Numbered from the stretch's first letter, positions 46,147 through 56,583 are shown. The stretch is DNA of 64,000 nucleotides from Planctobacterium marinum (GCF_020687805.1 NZ_JAJEWQ010000010.1:1-64000); one strand, 5' to 3'. Numbers and translations are program-made. Notes: generated by a model from the letters alone, not told the origin.

Positions 46147-46172
46147 ACGGCCGCATCAGCGGCCGTTTTTAT
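46147..46172 (+). terminator. terminator after pmbA
   Basis: Stem ACGGCCGC (46147-46154) / GCGGCCGT (46159-46166), ATCA loop, T-run. It lies between convergent pmbA and arcA and may serve both. Confidence 0.85.
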
Positions 46173-46191
46173 ATCATTCACTGGTTACCTG

Positions 46192-46899
46192 TTAACCATC
46201 AACGGCACCGCAAAAGCGGTAGCCTTCACCGTGAATGGTGACAATCAAATCTTCGGCATCCGGCTCACTTTCAAAGTGTTTTCTGATGCGACGGATCGTT
46301 ACGTCCACTGTTCTGTCGTTAGTACGCAGTTCCCGACCTGTCATTTCCAGGATCAGTTGCTCGCGGGTCAGAATTTTCCCTGGATTATTTAAAAACAGGT
46401 GTAAGGCTCTGAATTCACTGCGGGGCAAGCGGAATTCGTTTCCGGACGGAGAAATCAGGCTGCGACTGTCGCCATCCAGAACCCAACCATTGAAGTTAAC
46501 CTTGCTGGGCAAATCTTCGTCTTCATTGGCATTGCTGGTACGGGCCAACAGGTTTCTGGCTCTGATGGTAAGTTCGCGCGGATTAAAGGGCTTGGTCAGA
46601 TAGTCATCTGCGCCAATTTCTAAACCAAGAATACGATCCACATCGTTATCTCTGCCGGTAAGGAATATCAGGCCGACATTTTTTTTGTCTCTTACTTCTC
46701 TCGCCAGGATCAAACCGTTTTTACCCGGCAGATTAATATCCATGATCACTAAATCAATAGACTGATTCTCAAAGTGATCATGCATCTCTTCGCCATTTTC
46801 TGCTTCGAAAACGCCATAGCCTTCTGCTTCAAAAAGGCTTTTTAAAGTGGTCCTGGTTACTACTTCATCTTCTACTATTAATATGTTTGGTGTTTGCAT
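46192..46899 (-). CDS. arcA: response regulator ArcA
   Basis: 235 aa OmpR-family regulator. Receiver domain 1-120 with phosphoacceptor D54 (VIMDINLPG) and K103 (LTKPFNP); winged-helix DNA-binding domain about 135-232 ([39 protein letters not shown]). The opening [27 protein letters not shown] is that of ArcA, which represses respiratory genes when oxygen is low. AGGTGA 5 nt before ATG. The gene lies 43 nt downstream of the YfiR-like gene with no clear terminator between. No arcB is visible in the window. Confidence 0.93.
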   Translation of the reverse strand: MQTPNILIVEDEVVTRTTLKSLFEAEGYGVFEAENGEEMHDHFENQSIDLVIMDINLPGKNGLILAREVRDKKNVGLIFLTGRDNDVDRILGLEIGADDYLTKPFNPRELTIRARNLLARTSNANEDEDLPSKVNFNGWVLDGDSRSLISPSGNEFRLPRSEFRALHLFLNNPGKILTREQLILEMTGRELRTNDRTVDVTIRRIRKHFESEPDAEDLIVTIHGEGYRFCGAVDG

Positions 46900-46942
46900 G
46901 ATGTCACCTGAGCTTGTTGTAATTTTTTTACTGCCTGAAAGT

Positions 46943-47464
46943 TTATCGGAAATTAGCCCGTTTCAACAATAGCGAGCTGAATTTAAGCGAAGTATTTTCA
47001 TATTGTTCCTGACTGAAAAATATCCTCATCTTAGATTGCAATGGTACTATGGTGATCATTCCACCATTTTCAATGAAATCTCGCGTTTCTCCGACAGAAA
47101 CTATGGTTTTATTTAGTTCTTCCAGTTTGGCAAAAAGTTCCCGACTTTCCGCCTGTTTCCCGATAAATACCACCTGGCAACTATCTTTATTCAGTTCGCC
47201 CGGTTCTTTCAGGCTAAGTAATTTAATTTCTTTCTCTTTTAAGCGTTTTTTGGGCAATTTGTCAAAAACCCGTGTATGGGATTGCTTTTCGTCCTCTAAA
47301 AAGCAGAAATTAAAGGTATCCTGGGTAAAGCTCTCATCGGGATAACTGGTGTAATGGGCGATATGATACAGGAATGACGCCCTGAGTTCTTCTGGTTTAA
47401 AGGACTGCGCATGCACACTTTGCCATTGCACCAAAAGCAATGCCAAAAAAGTGATATTACGCAT
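46943..47464 (-). CDS. periplasmic YfiR-family protein (DUF4154)
   Basis: 173 aa from the ATG at 47464 ([21 protein letters not shown], a signal peptide), preferred to the ATG at 47482 because AGGGA lies 6 nt upstream. The mature part follows the YfiR/DUF4154 pattern: [55 protein letters not shown]. YfiR-type proteins are periplasmic inhibitors of membrane signalling enzymes. It follows the histidine kinase gene directly, so it probably modulates that kinase; this is inference. Confidence 0.85.
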   Translation of the reverse strand: MRNITFLALLLVQWQSVHAQSFKPEELRASFLYHIAHYTSYPDESFTQDTFNFCFLEDEKQSHTRVFDKLPKKRLKEKEIKLLSLKEPGELNKDSCQVVFIGKQAESRELFAKLEELNKTIVSVGETRDFIENGGMITIVPLQSKMRIFFSQEQYENTSLKFSSLLLKRANFR

Positions 47465-47482
47465 GTTAGTCCCTGTTGCCAT

Positions 47483-49126
47483 TTAAGAACTCTGTAATAA
47501 TTTTTCAGGTTCAACACGTTTAACCGGAAATACAATATTGAACTCTACACCGTTGCCTGGTTCACTCGACAGTGATATTGAGCCATTCAATGCCTGAGTA
47601 ACCAGATTGAACACCAGATGCATTCCCAGGCCACTACCGCCCTGGCCGCGTTTGGTGGTTACAAATGGGTCGAAGATGCGTTTGCGCATATGCTCGGGAA
47701 TGCCTTTGCCATCGTCGGTGTAGGTAATATTCAGCTTGTTGCTGTCGATTAACTCAGCGTGAATGATGATCAGGCCCTGCGCTTTGTCCTCAAAGCCGTG
47801 GATAATGGAGTTCATGATAAGGTTAATCATGATTTGATTAATGGGCCCGGCTTTGGTTTCGATACACAGCTCAGGATCACAATCTATCTGTATCTGGTGC
47901 GACAGGTTCTTCAATCTGGGGCGCATAGACAACAGAATTTCATCCATCAACTGTTTAAAACTGAAGGCTCTGTCCTGTTCGCTGGATTGATCTACTGCCA
48001 CCTGTTTGAAGCTGGAAATCAGCTCGGCAGCCCGATTCAGGTTGCGGTAAATAATATTGAGGTTTTCTTCCCCTTCATTCATGAACTTAGACAGCATACT
48101 GGCTTTCAGTGTTTTTGCATCGAAGGCTTTTTTGAGTTCGCCTAATCGGTCCAGCATCATGGTGGATGCCGTTACGCCTAATCCAATTGGGGTGTTAACC
48201 TCATGAGCAACACCGGCCACCATATCGCCAAGTGAAGCCATTTTTTCGTTTTGCACCATCTGGCGTTGGAACTGGTGGAGTTTTTCCAGTGTCTGGATAA
48301 GTTCCTGATTCGCTTCTTTCAGCGCCTGAGTACGTTGATTAACCTTTTCTTCGAGACTTTGCGCCAGGCGTAAATGCTCGGCTTCGGCTTCTTTTTGGGC
48401 CTGCATGTGGTCCTGAACTCTGTCCAGCATCTGGTTAAAAGAGGTAGACAGCAAATTAAGCTCTTTGACGTTGGCCAGCTCAGCCCGCTTGGAGTAATCT
48501 TTCTTTTGTGCGATGTCTGTCACCAGGTTAACCAACCCGTCTATCGGATCAGTAATACTGCGCTGCAGGCGAAGAGTGATAACAAAGCAGACGGTCAGCG
48601 TGACCAGCAACACCATCAGGTTGATCATAATGCTGTTAACGGTCAGGTCTTGCAAAGATTTGGCTGATGCCCACACATACACATAGCCTATGATGGATTC
48701 GTCAATGTTTACCGGTTTAATGTACTCCACCAGGCTTTCATCGATTAACGGCACCTTGAGTTCATTGACTCTGTCGTACATGGCCTGGATAGGAGCCTGG
48801 CCCTTTTTGTTGTAACTGGCAAAAAACGACAATTCACCATCCGGGGTCACTTTGTAGATATGGACATTGGTGATAAAGTCTGCAGCAGACAGAACCAGTA
48901 AGTTTTCTTCTTCGGTGATGTTGTCGTCGAAGGCAATGCCGCTTTGGGCATTACGTGCGATAAGCTCTCCGAAGATTTCAACCTGCTCGATAAGTTCGGT
49001 TTTATAGGTGGTTACCTGGGTGTAAAAGGAGATGCTGCTGGCTAAAAAAAGCGCGAGGGTGGCTACGCCCATTACTACCCAGACAAACAAACGTTTTATT
49101 GATAAAAATTTAGATTCAGAGCCCAT
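47483..49126 (-). CDS. membrane sensor histidine kinase
   Basis: 547 aa. Membrane helix about 11-35, periplasmic sensory region to about 165, second helix 170-188, HAMP 190-242, coiled coil, an atypical HisKA region with phospho-acceptor H308 in SLGDMVAGVAHEVNTPIGLGVTAS, and an HATPase_c domain (about 400-535: NSIIHGFED, TDDGKGIPEHMRKRIFDPFVTTKRGQGGSGLGMHLV). No receiver domain is attached and no dedicated regulator gene follows except arcA further down. Coupled to the YfiR-like gene, the unit resembles periplasm-controlled signalling modules. Stimulus unknown. Confidence 0.88.
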   Translation of the reverse strand: MGSESKFLSIKRLFVWVVMGVATLALFLASSISFYTQVTTYKTELIEQVEIFGELIARNAQSGIAFDDNITEEENLLVLSAADFITNVHIYKVTPDGELSFFASYNKKGQAPIQAMYDRVNELKVPLIDESLVEYIKPVNIDESIIGYVYVWASAKSLQDLTVNSIMINLMVLLVTLTVCFVITLRLQRSITDPIDGLVNLVTDIAQKKDYSKRAELANVKELNLLSTSFNQMLDRVQDHMQAQKEAEAEHLRLAQSLEEKVNQRTQALKEANQELIQTLEKLHQFQRQMVQNEKMASLGDMVAGVAHEVNTPIGLGVTASTMMLDRLGELKKAFDAKTLKASMLSKFMNEGEENLNIIYRNLNRAAELISSFKQVAVDQSSEQDRAFSFKQLMDEILLSMRPRLKNLSHQIQIDCDPELCIETKAGPINQIMINLIMNSIIHGFEDKAQGLIIIHAELIDSNKLNITYTDDGKGIPEHMRKRIFDPFVTTKRGQGGSGLGMHLVFNLVTQALNGSISLSSEPGNGVEFNIVFPVKRVEPEKLLQSS

Positions 49127-49218
49127 TCAGCGCTTTCTTGTATTTGGCGAACTGACGTTCAGACAGTCACCATATTGATATAAAGTGGCCACAATTGAAA
49201 CTACAACCCTAAAAACTT

Positions 49219-49638
49219 ATGAAAAAAAACGCATATGCGCAAGTTTTAAGGCTTTGGAAGGCGTATCAAAGTATAAAAATCTGCAATTCCGATGGCTGCA
49301 AACCCGATTTACCCGACGGATTTATCATTTCAGCTTGCAACCCTGAAAGCAAAGTGTGCAGTGCGCAACAAAATCGCATCAAAAGTGAAAAACTGCAACG
49401 CTATTTCGCATCTCATTCCCTGGTGCATCAGTCGCTGCTTGTAGGGGATGCTGACTTCGACTGGGTGGAACCCAGTTTCTGGGCAGATATTAACGAAAAG
49501 CAAGCCATTAACCTGGCTGCTTTGTATCGGCAAAATGCCATTTATCAAATTCAACAGAGTGAACTGTTGTTGGTTCCGGTTTTATTAAAGGGGTTGACAA
49601 CCACGTCTCTCGGGATGTTGTCGCGCTTCAGTATTTAA
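49219..49638 (+). CDS. DUF3293-like protein
   Basis: 139 aa, divergent from the kinase. DGFIISACNPESKVCSAQQNRIKSEKLQ, DWVEPSFWAD and LYRQNAIYQIQQSELLLVPVLL follow the DUF3293 pattern (F.I.TA.NP, E.N). Cytoplasmic, function unknown. Weak ribosome site. The 3' end overlaps the convergent 113-aa gene by 11 nt. Confidence 0.6.
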   Translation: MKKNAYAQVLRLWKAYQSIKICNSDGCKPDLPDGFIISACNPESKVCSAQQNRIKSEKLQRYFASHSLVHQSLLVGDADFDWVEPSFWADINEKQAINLAALYRQNAIYQIQQSELLLVPVLLKGLTTTSLGMLSRFSI

Positions 49639-49969
49639 TGAGTTCTTTTAACTTTTCTTCACTGATACCCAATTGTGCTGTCCATGAATTAATGCGCATT
49701 TCTTTCATTTTCCGGGACACGTCATTGTTTTCTTCGGTTAATAAGTCTTCAAAGTCGGTCAGGCAAATACAAACGAGCTGTCTGTTCTCCCTGCCGGTTT
49801 GTGGATCGGGCAGACTGGCTGACTTGTAGATTAACCTTGGGCATTCAGTGCTTCTTTGCGGGTCCTGAATACAGGTTTCAGGCAGGGCGTAACCGGAAAA
49901 ACTCAGAGCCGACAGCAAAAACGCTATCGGCAATGTGAAAGTCGAAATGCAATGGCGCAGACTGATCAC
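49628..49969 (-). CDS. small exported hypothetical protein
   Basis: 113 aa starting at GTG with AAGGAC about 6 nt upstream. A signal peptide (LPIAFLLSALSFSGYA) is followed by a short mature part with four Cys (CIQ, CPRL, CIC), which could be disulfide-bonded or metal-binding. No family recognised. It lies 38 nt after glgA on the same strand and may be its last co-transcribed gene. Confidence 0.55.
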   Translation of the reverse strand: MISLRHCISTFTLPIAFLLSALSFSGYALPETCIQDPQRSTECPRLIYKSASLPDPQTGRENRQLVCICLTDFEDLLTEENNDVSRKMKEMRINSWTAQLGISEEKLKELIKY

Positions 49970-50007
49970 TGTCGGTCCTTGTTAATGTCTACAGGTTGCC
50001 ACAGATA

Positions 50008-51441
50008 TTATTGCCTGAGCGCGTCTTCGTAAAGACCCAAATAGGTCACAGCGGAGTCATGCCAGGTGAACTTAGTTTTCATCGCACGATGTTGCATGGC
50101 GCTAAATTGCTCCGGATATTCATAATAGAATAAAATCGCCCGGCGCAGGCAGTTTAATAAATCAGAACTGTCGGCACTATGAAACACAAAGCCAGTCGCA
50201 GCCATCGGATTTTCTTCCAGATCGATTACGGTATCCCGTAACCCTCCCACTGCACGAACTACCGGCAAGGTACCATAGGCCAGACTGTACATTTGATTCA
50301 GACCGCAAGGCTCGAATAGCGAAGGCATCAGGAAGTAATCACTGCCCGCTTCTAACAGATGCGCCATGTGATTGCTGAATTCCTCGCGAAACACAAACTT
50401 TTCAGGCTCCTGGTGTGCGAAATGATGTAACTCTTCACAGATAGAGGGATCACCCGTACCAATGATGAGTACCTGTACATTGTGTTGCATCAGGTTACCC
50501 AGTATCGGCACCAAATAGCCAAAACCTTTTTGCTCGGTTAAGCGGCACACCATACCGAATAACGGAACATCGGAGCGCTCAGGTAATCCTACGGCGTTTT
50601 GCAGCGCCTTTTTGCACAACTTTTTACCTGACATATCATCAGTATTGAAGTTTACCGGTAACTCCGGATCGGTAGCCGGGTCCCATTGGCTGTAATCACA
50701 ACCATTTAAAATCCCGGTCAGATCGTGCTGGCGAGTCATAAACTCGTGGTACATGTGATGAGAGCCCAATGGTGTTTTTAACTCGTAGCCATAGTGCGGA
50801 CTCACCGCATTGATCTTGTTGGCATTCATTACACCGATCTTTAAAAAATTAATGGCCCCCATACTGTCTTTTTGCGCTGCGATATCTTCATAAGGCTGCA
50901 AAAAGGGGATGTCATCATAGGAGTGCTGGCACTGATAAGCTCCGTTGTGTACCGTCAGCACTGAGCGACTGTGGGCATAAAACCCGGTGGGATCTCGGCG
51001 CATAAAATAGGGTACCAGGGCGGTGTGCCAGTCGTGGCAATGCACAATTTGCGGTTTAAAATTAACGCAGGTGCTGGCATGTAGCGCCGCCATTGAGAAA
51101 AACGCATAACGCTCCGGGTTATCGGGGAAAGCGTGATAACTATCTGTGTAGATTCCTTTTCGGTCAAAAAATGGTGGGTAATCAATCAGGTACACACACA
51201 AGCCTTCAAGGTCCATCTGGCGCACCTGATAGGCATATTGCCGGTCGTTGGCATACAGGGTTTGTGTTTCTGAAACAGCGTGTGATTCAAACTTTTCAGC
51301 AATAGCTCGATAGTAGGGCAGCACGATGCGAACATCGTGCCCCATGTTTTTAAGGGCAACAGGCAAGGCACGGCCAACGTCTGCCAACCCGCCTGTTTTA
51401 ACTAACCCTTCTACTTCCGAAACGACAAAAAGGATTTCCAC
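50008..51441 (-). CDS. glgA: glycogen synthase GlgA
   Basis: 477 aa GT5 glucosyltransferase that elongates glycogen from ADP-glucose. N-terminal ILFVVSEVEGLVKTGGLADVGRALP with the KTGGL substrate-binding motif; C-terminal FLMPSLFEPCGLNQMYSLAYGTLPVVRAVGGLRDTV with the catalytic Glu. The start is GTG, sharing one nucleotide with the glgC stop, so the two enzymes are translationally coupled. Confidence 0.97.
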   Translation of the reverse strand: MEILFVVSEVEGLVKTGGLADVGRALPVALKNMGHDVRIVLPYYRAIAEKFESHAVSETQTLYANDRQYAYQVRQMDLEGLCVYLIDYPPFFDRKGIYTDSYHAFPDNPERYAFFSMAALHASTCVNFKPQIVHCHDWHTALVPYFMRRDPTGFYAHSRSVLTVHNGAYQCQHSYDDIPFLQPYEDIAAQKDSMGAINFLKIGVMNANKINAVSPHYGYELKTPLGSHHMYHEFMTRQHDLTGILNGCDYSQWDPATDPELPVNFNTDDMSGKKLCKKALQNAVGLPERSDVPLFGMVCRLTEQKGFGYLVPILGNLMQHNVQVLIIGTGDPSICEELHHFAHQEPEKFVFREEFSNHMAHLLEAGSDYFLMPSLFEPCGLNQMYSLAYGTLPVVRAVGGLRDTVIDLEENPMAATGFVFHSADSSDLLNCLRRAILFYYEYPEQFSAMQHRAMKTKFTWHDSAVTYLGLYEDALRQ

Positions 51442-52679
51442 TAGTAACCAATCTCCATATTCTTAGGTATAACCACGATGCCTTCATCAGAAACGGTTAA
51501 GCCACGAGAACGGTCTAGTTCGAGATCCACACCGATTTGCGTGTTCGGGGCGATTTTAACGCTTTTATCAGCAATAACCCGGTTAAGTACGCAATTTTCA
51601 CCCACATCACATTTACCCAACATGATGCTTTCTACCAGTTTGGTGCCTTTGTGGATTTTGGCATTAAAGCCCAACACACTGCGTTCAATATGGGCGCCGG
51701 TTACTTCACTACCGGATGAAATCATAGAGTTGAGTACAGTACAGTGATTGCCCTCGTCATCGGCCATGATGTTGGCGGGCGGTACAGGCGGGTGGTAGCT
51801 GCGCAGGGGCCATTTGTTGTTGTACAAGTCGAATTCTGGCTCGGCAACCAGCAGATCCATGTGCGCTTCCCAGAAGGAATAGACAGTACCGACATCGCGC
51901 CAGTAGCTGTGATTGGCAGTTTCTGATTCGCCGGGGATCACATTGCGATTGAAATCATAAACGTAAACTGGCTCACCATCGGCGACCATTTTGGGCAGAA
52001 TATCGTGACCAAAATCATGAGAGGACATTTTATCCTCGGCATCAGCGGTAAGATAGTCGAACAATTTATCTTTCTTGAAGACATAGTTACCCATGGATAC
52101 CAGAGCGAGATCCGGTCGGCCCGGCATGGTTTTCGGGTTAGCGGGTTTCTCTTCAAAGCCCACCATGCGGAAATCTTCATCCACCTCGATAACACCGAAG
52201 CGCCCGGCGGCTTCTGAGGCCAGGACCGGTATCGCACAAACGGTTAAAGAGGCATTCATTTTTTCGTGGTAACGCTGGACCTGACGAATATCAATCTTGT
52301 AAATGTGATCACTTCCGAAAATAAATACATTGTCCGGTTCGTGGATTTCAATCAGACGTAGGTTTTGATAAATGGCGTCGGCAGTACCTTCGTACCAGCG
52401 TTTGCCCATGCGCATTTGAGCTGGAATGGCGTCGATAAAGTTGCCGGTAAGGCCGGTGATATGCCAGGCCTGTCTCAGGTGAATATTCAGTGATTGCGAT
52501 TTAAACTGGGTAAGCACGTATAACTTGAGAATGTCTGAGTTAACAAAGTTATTGAGTACAAAATCAATCAGACGCAGTCCGCCTGCAAAGGGTACTGCTG
52601 GCTTAGTTCTGGTTTGGGTTAGTGGGAAAAGTCTGGTACCGGCACCGCCAGCCAGGATCATCGCAATATTTCGAGACAT
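51441..52679 (-). CDS. glgC: glucose-1-phosphate adenylyltransferase GlgC
   Basis: 412 aa ADP-glucose pyrophosphorylase, the committed step of glycogen synthesis. [37 protein letters not shown] is the nucleotidyltransferase signature; [12 protein letters not shown] and the C-terminal left-handed beta-helix ([20 protein letters not shown]) complete it. AAGGAAG lies about 8 nt before ATG. First gene of a glgC-glgA unit. Confidence 0.97.
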   Translation of the reverse strand: MSRNIAMILAGGAGTRLFPLTQTRTKPAVPFAGGLRLIDFVLNNFVNSDILKLYVLTQFKSQSLNIHLRQAWHITGLTGNFIDAIPAQMRMGKRWYEGTADAIYQNLRLIEIHEPDNVFIFGSDHIYKIDIRQVQRYHEKMNASLTVCAIPVLASEAAGRFGVIEVDEDFRMVGFEEKPANPKTMPGRPDLALVSMGNYVFKKDKLFDYLTADAEDKMSSHDFGHDILPKMVADGEPVYVYDFNRNVIPGESETANHSYWRDVGTVYSFWEAHMDLLVAEPEFDLYNNKWPLRSYHPPVPPANIMADDEGNHCTVLNSMISSGSEVTGAHIERSVLGFNAKIHKGTKLVESIMLGKCDVGENCVLNRVIADKSVKIAPNTQIGVDLELDRSRGLTVSDEGIVVIPKNMEIGY

Positions 52680-53114
52680 TATGGCTTCTTCCTTAGGATT
52701 TCATTAACAAAATCATAGCACCAAGATATGTACCGAGTTAGTGAGGAAAAGAAAATTCACAAAAATGACAAATAACTGTATAAAAATCAGTCGTTTTGAG
52801 GTTGTGAAGCAGAAGTGTCCATCTGCACCTGGAGAGTCCTCTCTCGGATTACACTGTCGATTTTCAACATCTCAGTTTGTTCCTCCGTCACGCGGAAGAA
52901 AATATAGATAAATCCTACGCTGTTTCGCTCCAAATTTGGACCGACCACTGCAATTTTTTTCGTGTTTTTTTGAATTAAGGAAAAAACAGGCTCAACGGAC
53001 AACTAAATAGCTGTCAACGATTGAGCCTGAGACACTACAAAACACAACAAGAAGCATTCAGATTATAAATGTAAGCGGTTACATTTTGTTTTGCAACAAA
53101 AAATTTACAATTGT
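52680..53114. promoter_or_regulatory. glgC upstream region
   Basis: About 435 nt between rsmC and glgC, both on the minus strand, so it should hold the glgC promoter. AT-rich at both ends. A 71-codon frame at 52787-53002 has no ribosome site and no recognisable content, and I do not call it. Confidence 0.4.
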
Positions 53115-53134
53115 GCTAAGCCCGAAGGCTCAGC
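53115..53134 (-). terminator. hairpin after rsmC
   Basis: On the minus strand GCTGAGCC / GGCTTAGC with a TTCG tetraloop, immediately after the rsmC stop; the T-run comes only about 10 nt later, so termination may be imperfect. Confidence 0.55.
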
Positions 53135-53137
53135 AAG

Positions 53138-54163
53138 CTATTTGATACACCGATACAGCGTGAATTTAGTGGTTTGCGCTACAGTCTTGCAATTGTTAAA
53201 ACTGCGCTTTAACTGTTCGGCATAAGGTAGAAAGCGATTGGCGACTAACCAAAGCTCTCCGCCGGATTGTAACTTGCGTGAGGCGTCCTGTATAAATATG
53301 TCGGTGATGCCGTAGTCTGTTTCCAGTCCGGTATGAAAAGGCGGGTTGGTGTAAATGGCCCGAAACTGGCCTTCTACTAAATCAAGACCATTGCTGGCTG
53401 TGATCTGACGCTCATTATTTAAATGACTCATGGTCATTTCACTACAGTGCAATGCCAGCGCGTTGATATCACTGAGTGTCACTGATGATTGGGTATTTTG
53501 TGCAGCGAGATAAGCACCCACAACACCGCAACCACAGGCAAAATCCAGGACATTGCCGTCGGGAACCTTTTCGATGTTTTCCAGCAGTAATTGTGTGCCC
53601 GCATCCAGTTCTCCGTGACTAAAAACACCGGGCAGCGAATACACCTGAATATCAGTATTACCGTTGTGATTTGAAACGCTCATGGTCTGTTTGCTGATAT
53701 AAGCATCTAAATTAAACGGTTGGCTTTGCGCAACTACTGTCGCTAATACCGAGCAGTGGCGGGCATTTTCAATTTTATTGGCGCGTTCGCCAACTGCCTC
53801 TAATAATTTACCACTACTTTTAATGCCGCCTTTGTTTTCCCCCACCAGACATAAAAAACCATTGGGATTCAGCAAGGTGGCTAAATGGGCTAATAACCAC
53901 ACCGTGTGTTTTTTAGCTTTGGGCAGGTACAGCACTATGCCATCGAATTTTTCAGTTTCCTCTGGCAGAGTAATGCCAAAGCTGTGTCGGTGGGGCTGTC
54001 TTCTGGCGGCAGCCTGATATTGATCAAAGTACTGATGAAACCCCGATACAGTTTCAGGTAACTCATCAAATACAAAGGCGTCGGTGGGATTAACCAATAA
54101 CCATCGACCTTCTAGCAACATGTCTTTTTGACGCAGCAGACATTGACTGGGTGCAGATAACAT
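53138..54163 (-). CDS. rsmC: 16S rRNA m2G1207 methyltransferase RsmC
   Basis: 341 aa from the ATG at 54163, which has AAGG 7 nt upstream and shares a base with the trmB stop (TGATG); the upstream in-frame start at 54193 is inside trmB. N-terminal degenerate methyltransferase half and C-terminal active half with SAM loop VLDFACGCGVVGAYLA and catalytic IYTNPPFHTG (NPPF). Modifies G1207 of 16S rRNA in the 30S subunit. Confidence 0.93.
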   Translation of the reverse strand: MLSAPSQCLLRQKDMLLEGRWLLVNPTDAFVFDELPETVSGFHQYFDQYQAAARRQPHRHSFGITLPEETEKFDGIVLYLPKAKKHTVWLLAHLATLLNPNGFLCLVGENKGGIKSSGKLLEAVGERANKIENARHCSVLATVVAQSQPFNLDAYISKQTMSVSNHNGNTDIQVYSLPGVFSHGELDAGTQLLLENIEKVPDGNVLDFACGCGVVGAYLAAQNTQSSVTLSDINALALHCSEMTMSHLNNERQITASNGLDLVEGQFRAIYTNPPFHTGLETDYGITDIFIQDASRKLQSGGELWLVANRFLPYAEQLKRSFNNCKTVAQTTKFTLYRCIK

Positions 54164-54882
54164 CAGTTTACCTTCCTGAAAATGAGATCCCAAACACCAT
54201 GGCCTAAGCGATAGCCTCGTTGTTCGAATTTAGTCAGCGGGCGGAAGTCAGGCCTGGGCACGTAATCCTGCGTTTCTGAAGTATTTTCATAGCCTTCCTG
54301 AGAAGACATGACCTGCAGCATATGTTCGGCATAGTTTTCCCAATCTGTTGCCATGTGAAAAACACCATCAACAGCCAGCTTTTGACGAATAAGTTGAGCA
54401 AATTCAGGTTGCACAATACGGCGCTTATGGTGACGCTTTTTATGCCAGGGATCAGGGAAGTACAATTGAACCCGCGCTAAAGACGCATCGGGAATTGACT
54501 GTTTTAATACCTCTACAGCGTCGTATTCAAACAGGCGTACATTTTGCAGTTGTCGCTCAGCGATATCGGCCAGACAGGCACCAACACCCGGTGTGTGTAC
54601 CTCGATACCGATAAAGTTTTTGTCGGGTTCAGCGGCGGCCATTTCAACCAGGCTCTTACCCATGCCAAAACCAATTTCCAGTACAACAGGAGCAGTATTG
54701 CCAAACACCTGTTCGAGTTGGTAATTTTCCGACTGAAAATCCAGGCCGAATTTATCCCAGTAGTTTTCTATGGCTAACGCCTGCCCCTTGGTTAAACGGC
54801 CTTCACGTTTTACAAAGCTCTGCACCTTACGTACAAAAATACCGGCGGCTTCAGCTTCTTCCTGAGATTTATACTTACTCAA
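54163..54882 (-). CDS. trmB: tRNA (guanine-N7-)-methyltransferase TrmB
   Basis: 239 aa from a TTG at 54882 ([14 protein letters not shown]), matching the usual TrmB length; the frame is open to 54972, but that would overlap divergent mutY. Makes m7G46 in tRNA variable loops. Signatures: [32 protein letters not shown] (SAM), [17 protein letters not shown] and [11 protein letters not shown]. Coupled to rsmC. Confidence 0.93.
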   Translation of the reverse strand: MSKYKSQEEAEAAGIFVRKVQSFVKREGRLTKGQALAIENYWDKFGLDFQSENYQLEQVFGNTAPVVLEIGFGMGKSLVEMAAAEPDKNFIGIEVHTPGVGACLADIAERQLQNVRLFEYDAVEVLKQSIPDASLARVQLYFPDPWHKKRHHKRRIVQPEFAQLIRQKLAVDGVFHMATDWENYAEHMLQVMSSQEGYENTSETQDYVPRPDFRPLTKFEQRGYRLGHGVWDLIFRKVN

Positions 54883-54963
54883 TGTTGTACTCTTTTGTTT
54901 TGATCTTGCAATTGCGGGTGGCGTATTATCCCGTCTCCCGCATGAAATACAAGCATAGGATAA

Positions 54964-56040
54964 ATGGCTCAAAACCCCAGTTTACCGGATATTACGCAGC
55001 GTATATTAGATTGGTTCGCACTACACGGCAGAAAACACCTTCCCTGGCAGCAGGATAAAACGCCTTATCGGGTGTGGATCTCAGAGATCATGTTGCAGCA
55101 AACTCAGGTTAGTACGGTGATCCCCTACTACGAACGATTTATGACCCGATTTCCCGACATCGCTGATTTAGCTGCGGCTCCACAAGACGAGGTGCTGCAC
55201 CTCTGGACCGGTTTAGGTTATTACGCCCGTGCCAGAAATTTACACAATGCCGCCAAAAAAGTTGTTGCAGAATACAACGGTGAGTTTCCAGATAACTTTG
55301 ATGATGTGGTTGCTTTACCTGGAATTGGGCGCTCCACGGCCGGGGCTATTTTATCGCTGTCCTTAAATCAACCTTTGGCGATATTAGATGGCAACGTGAA
55401 ACGGGTATTGGCCCGTTATTATGCTATCGCGGGCTGGCCGGGTGAGAAAGCCACTGAAAATCAGTTATGGCAATACGCAGAGCAAAACACACCACAGGAA
55501 CAGGTGGCCAGTTACAATCAGGCCATGATGGATATGGGAGCGACCCTGTGCACTCGCAGTAAACCAAATTGCACAGAATGTCCCATTGCCCAGCAATGTG
55601 TTGCACATGAGCAACAAAACTATGCCGCTTATCCGGGTAAAAAGCCTAAAAAGGCCATTCCGGTAAAAACCGCACAGTTCGTTTTATTCCGACAGCACAA
55701 TCGCATTTTAATGGAACAGCGTCCCCCGGCAGGTATCTGGGGGGGCTTATGGTGTTTTTTAGAGGCCAACGAGCAAACCCCGGAACAACTGGCGCAACAA
55801 CAAGGCTTAAACATAGTTAGCCGGACGGACCTGGAATCATTCCGACATACTTTCAGCCACTTCCATCTGGACATCAGTGCTACCTTGTATGACGTGCAGT
55901 CCCCCAGGTTTATTGACAGTGCAACCTTTCAGGTAGAAGAGAGCAAGCAAATCTGGTTTGATTTAGCCAACCCGCCGAAGATAGGATTGGCCGCCGCTAC
56001 CAAAAAACTGTTTGATCAATTAAGCTTGGTGACAACTTAA
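54964..56040 (+). CDS. mutY: adenine DNA glycosylase MutY
   Basis: 358 aa. Removes A opposite 8-oxoG. HhH-GPD core with [20 protein letters not shown] (catalytic Glu) and [13 protein letters not shown] (with catalytic Asp in LDGNVKRVL), the 4Fe-4S ligands C196-x6-C203-x2-C206-x5-C212, and a C-terminal NUDIX-like 8-oxoG-recognition domain (about 230-350). Divergent from trmB and followed after 14 nt by yggX, the conserved gammaproteobacterial order. Confidence 0.97.
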   Translation: MAQNPSLPDITQRILDWFALHGRKHLPWQQDKTPYRVWISEIMLQQTQVSTVIPYYERFMTRFPDIADLAAAPQDEVLHLWTGLGYYARARNLHNAAKKVVAEYNGEFPDNFDDVVALPGIGRSTAGAILSLSLNQPLAILDGNVKRVLARYYAIAGWPGEKATENQLWQYAEQNTPQEQVASYNQAMMDMGATLCTRSKPNCTECPIAQQCVAHEQQNYAAYPGKKPKKAIPVKTAQFVLFRQHNRILMEQRPPAGIWGGLWCFLEANEQTPEQLAQQQGLNIVSRTDLESFRHTFSHFHLDISATLYDVQSPRFIDSATFQVEESKQIWFDLANPPKIGLAAATKKLFDQLSLVTT

Positions 56041-56054
56041 ATAAGGAAACTGTT

Positions 56055-56327
56055 ATGAGCCGCACAGTATTTTGTCAACGCCTGCAAAAAGACGCGCCGG
56101 GGTTGGATTTTCAGTTATACCCGGGTGAACTGGGCAAAAAGATTTTTGACAACATCAGTAAAGAAGCCTTCAGCGAGTGGCAAAAGAAGCAAACCATGCT
56201 GATCAACGAACACAAACTTAACATGATGGACGCTAACGCCCGCACGTTTTTAGAACAGCAAATGAAAGCCTATTTATTTGAGGGTAAAGAGCCCACAATC
56301 GACGGTTACACACCCCCTGAAAAGTAA
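56055..56327 (+). CDS. yggX: Fe(II)-trafficking / oxidative damage protein YggX
   Basis: 90 aa, full family length. [37 protein letters not shown] is diagnostic, with the single conserved Cys7. Protects iron-sulfur proteins, which suits its pairing with the Fe-S enzyme MutY. Good ribosome site (AAGGAA) upstream. Confidence 0.97.
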   Translation: MSRTVFCQRLQKDAPGLDFQLYPGELGKKIFDNISKEAFSEWQKKQTMLINEHKLNMMDANARTFLEQQMKAYLFEGKEPTIDGYTPPEK

Positions 56328-56367
56328 GGTGTGCTGTAAAAGTGAACGTTTCGCTGCTTTTATCAGC

Positions 56368-56393
56368 ACTCGGCCAACAAACTGAGTTTTTTT
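56368..56393 (+). terminator. terminator of mutY-yggX
   Basis: Short hairpin CTCGG (56369-56373) / CTGAG (56382-56386) followed by seven T, about 40 nt past yggX. An upstream GTGCTG/CAGCAC hairpin (56331-56369) may add to it. Confidence 0.55.
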
Positions 56394-56404
56394 ACAAAAA
56401 ACAG

Positions 56405-56433
56405 TTGACTTGGGGGGCCGAAATCCGTTTAAT
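56405..56433 (+). promoter_or_regulatory. strong sigma70 promoter of tRNA-Phe
   Basis: TTGACT (56405-56410), exactly 17 nt, TTTAAT (56428-56433), followed by a GC-rich discriminator (ACGCACCCGC), as in stringently controlled stable-RNA promoters. Confidence 0.75.
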
Positions 56434-56507
56434 ACGCACCCGCAGCAAGTGACAGACATGTTACACGCTGGCAACTCAGAGAACGATTCATGTTCTCGAT
56501 GGTGCAG

Positions 56508-56583
56508 GCCCAGATAGCTCAGTCGGTAGAGCAGGGGATTGAAAATCCCCGTGTCGGTGGTTCGATTCCGCCTCTGGGCACCA
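56508..56583 (+). tRNA. tRNA-Phe (GAA)
   Basis: 76 nt cloverleaf: acceptor GCCCAGA / TCTGGGC with encoded CCA, D arm with AGCTCAGTCGGTAGAGC, anticodon stem GGGGA/TCCCC around TTGAAAA giving anticodon GAA, and GGTTCGATTCC T arm. Only RNA gene of the window. Accessory genes start right after it. Confidence 0.98.

Noticed and set aside
52787-53002. 71-codon minus-strand frame upstream of glgC
   Set aside because: No ribosome site, no recognisable content, and it lies in a likely promoter region.
54883-54972. 30-codon N-terminal extension of trmB
   Set aside because: It starts at TTG, overlaps divergent mutY, and the shorter form equals the normal family length.
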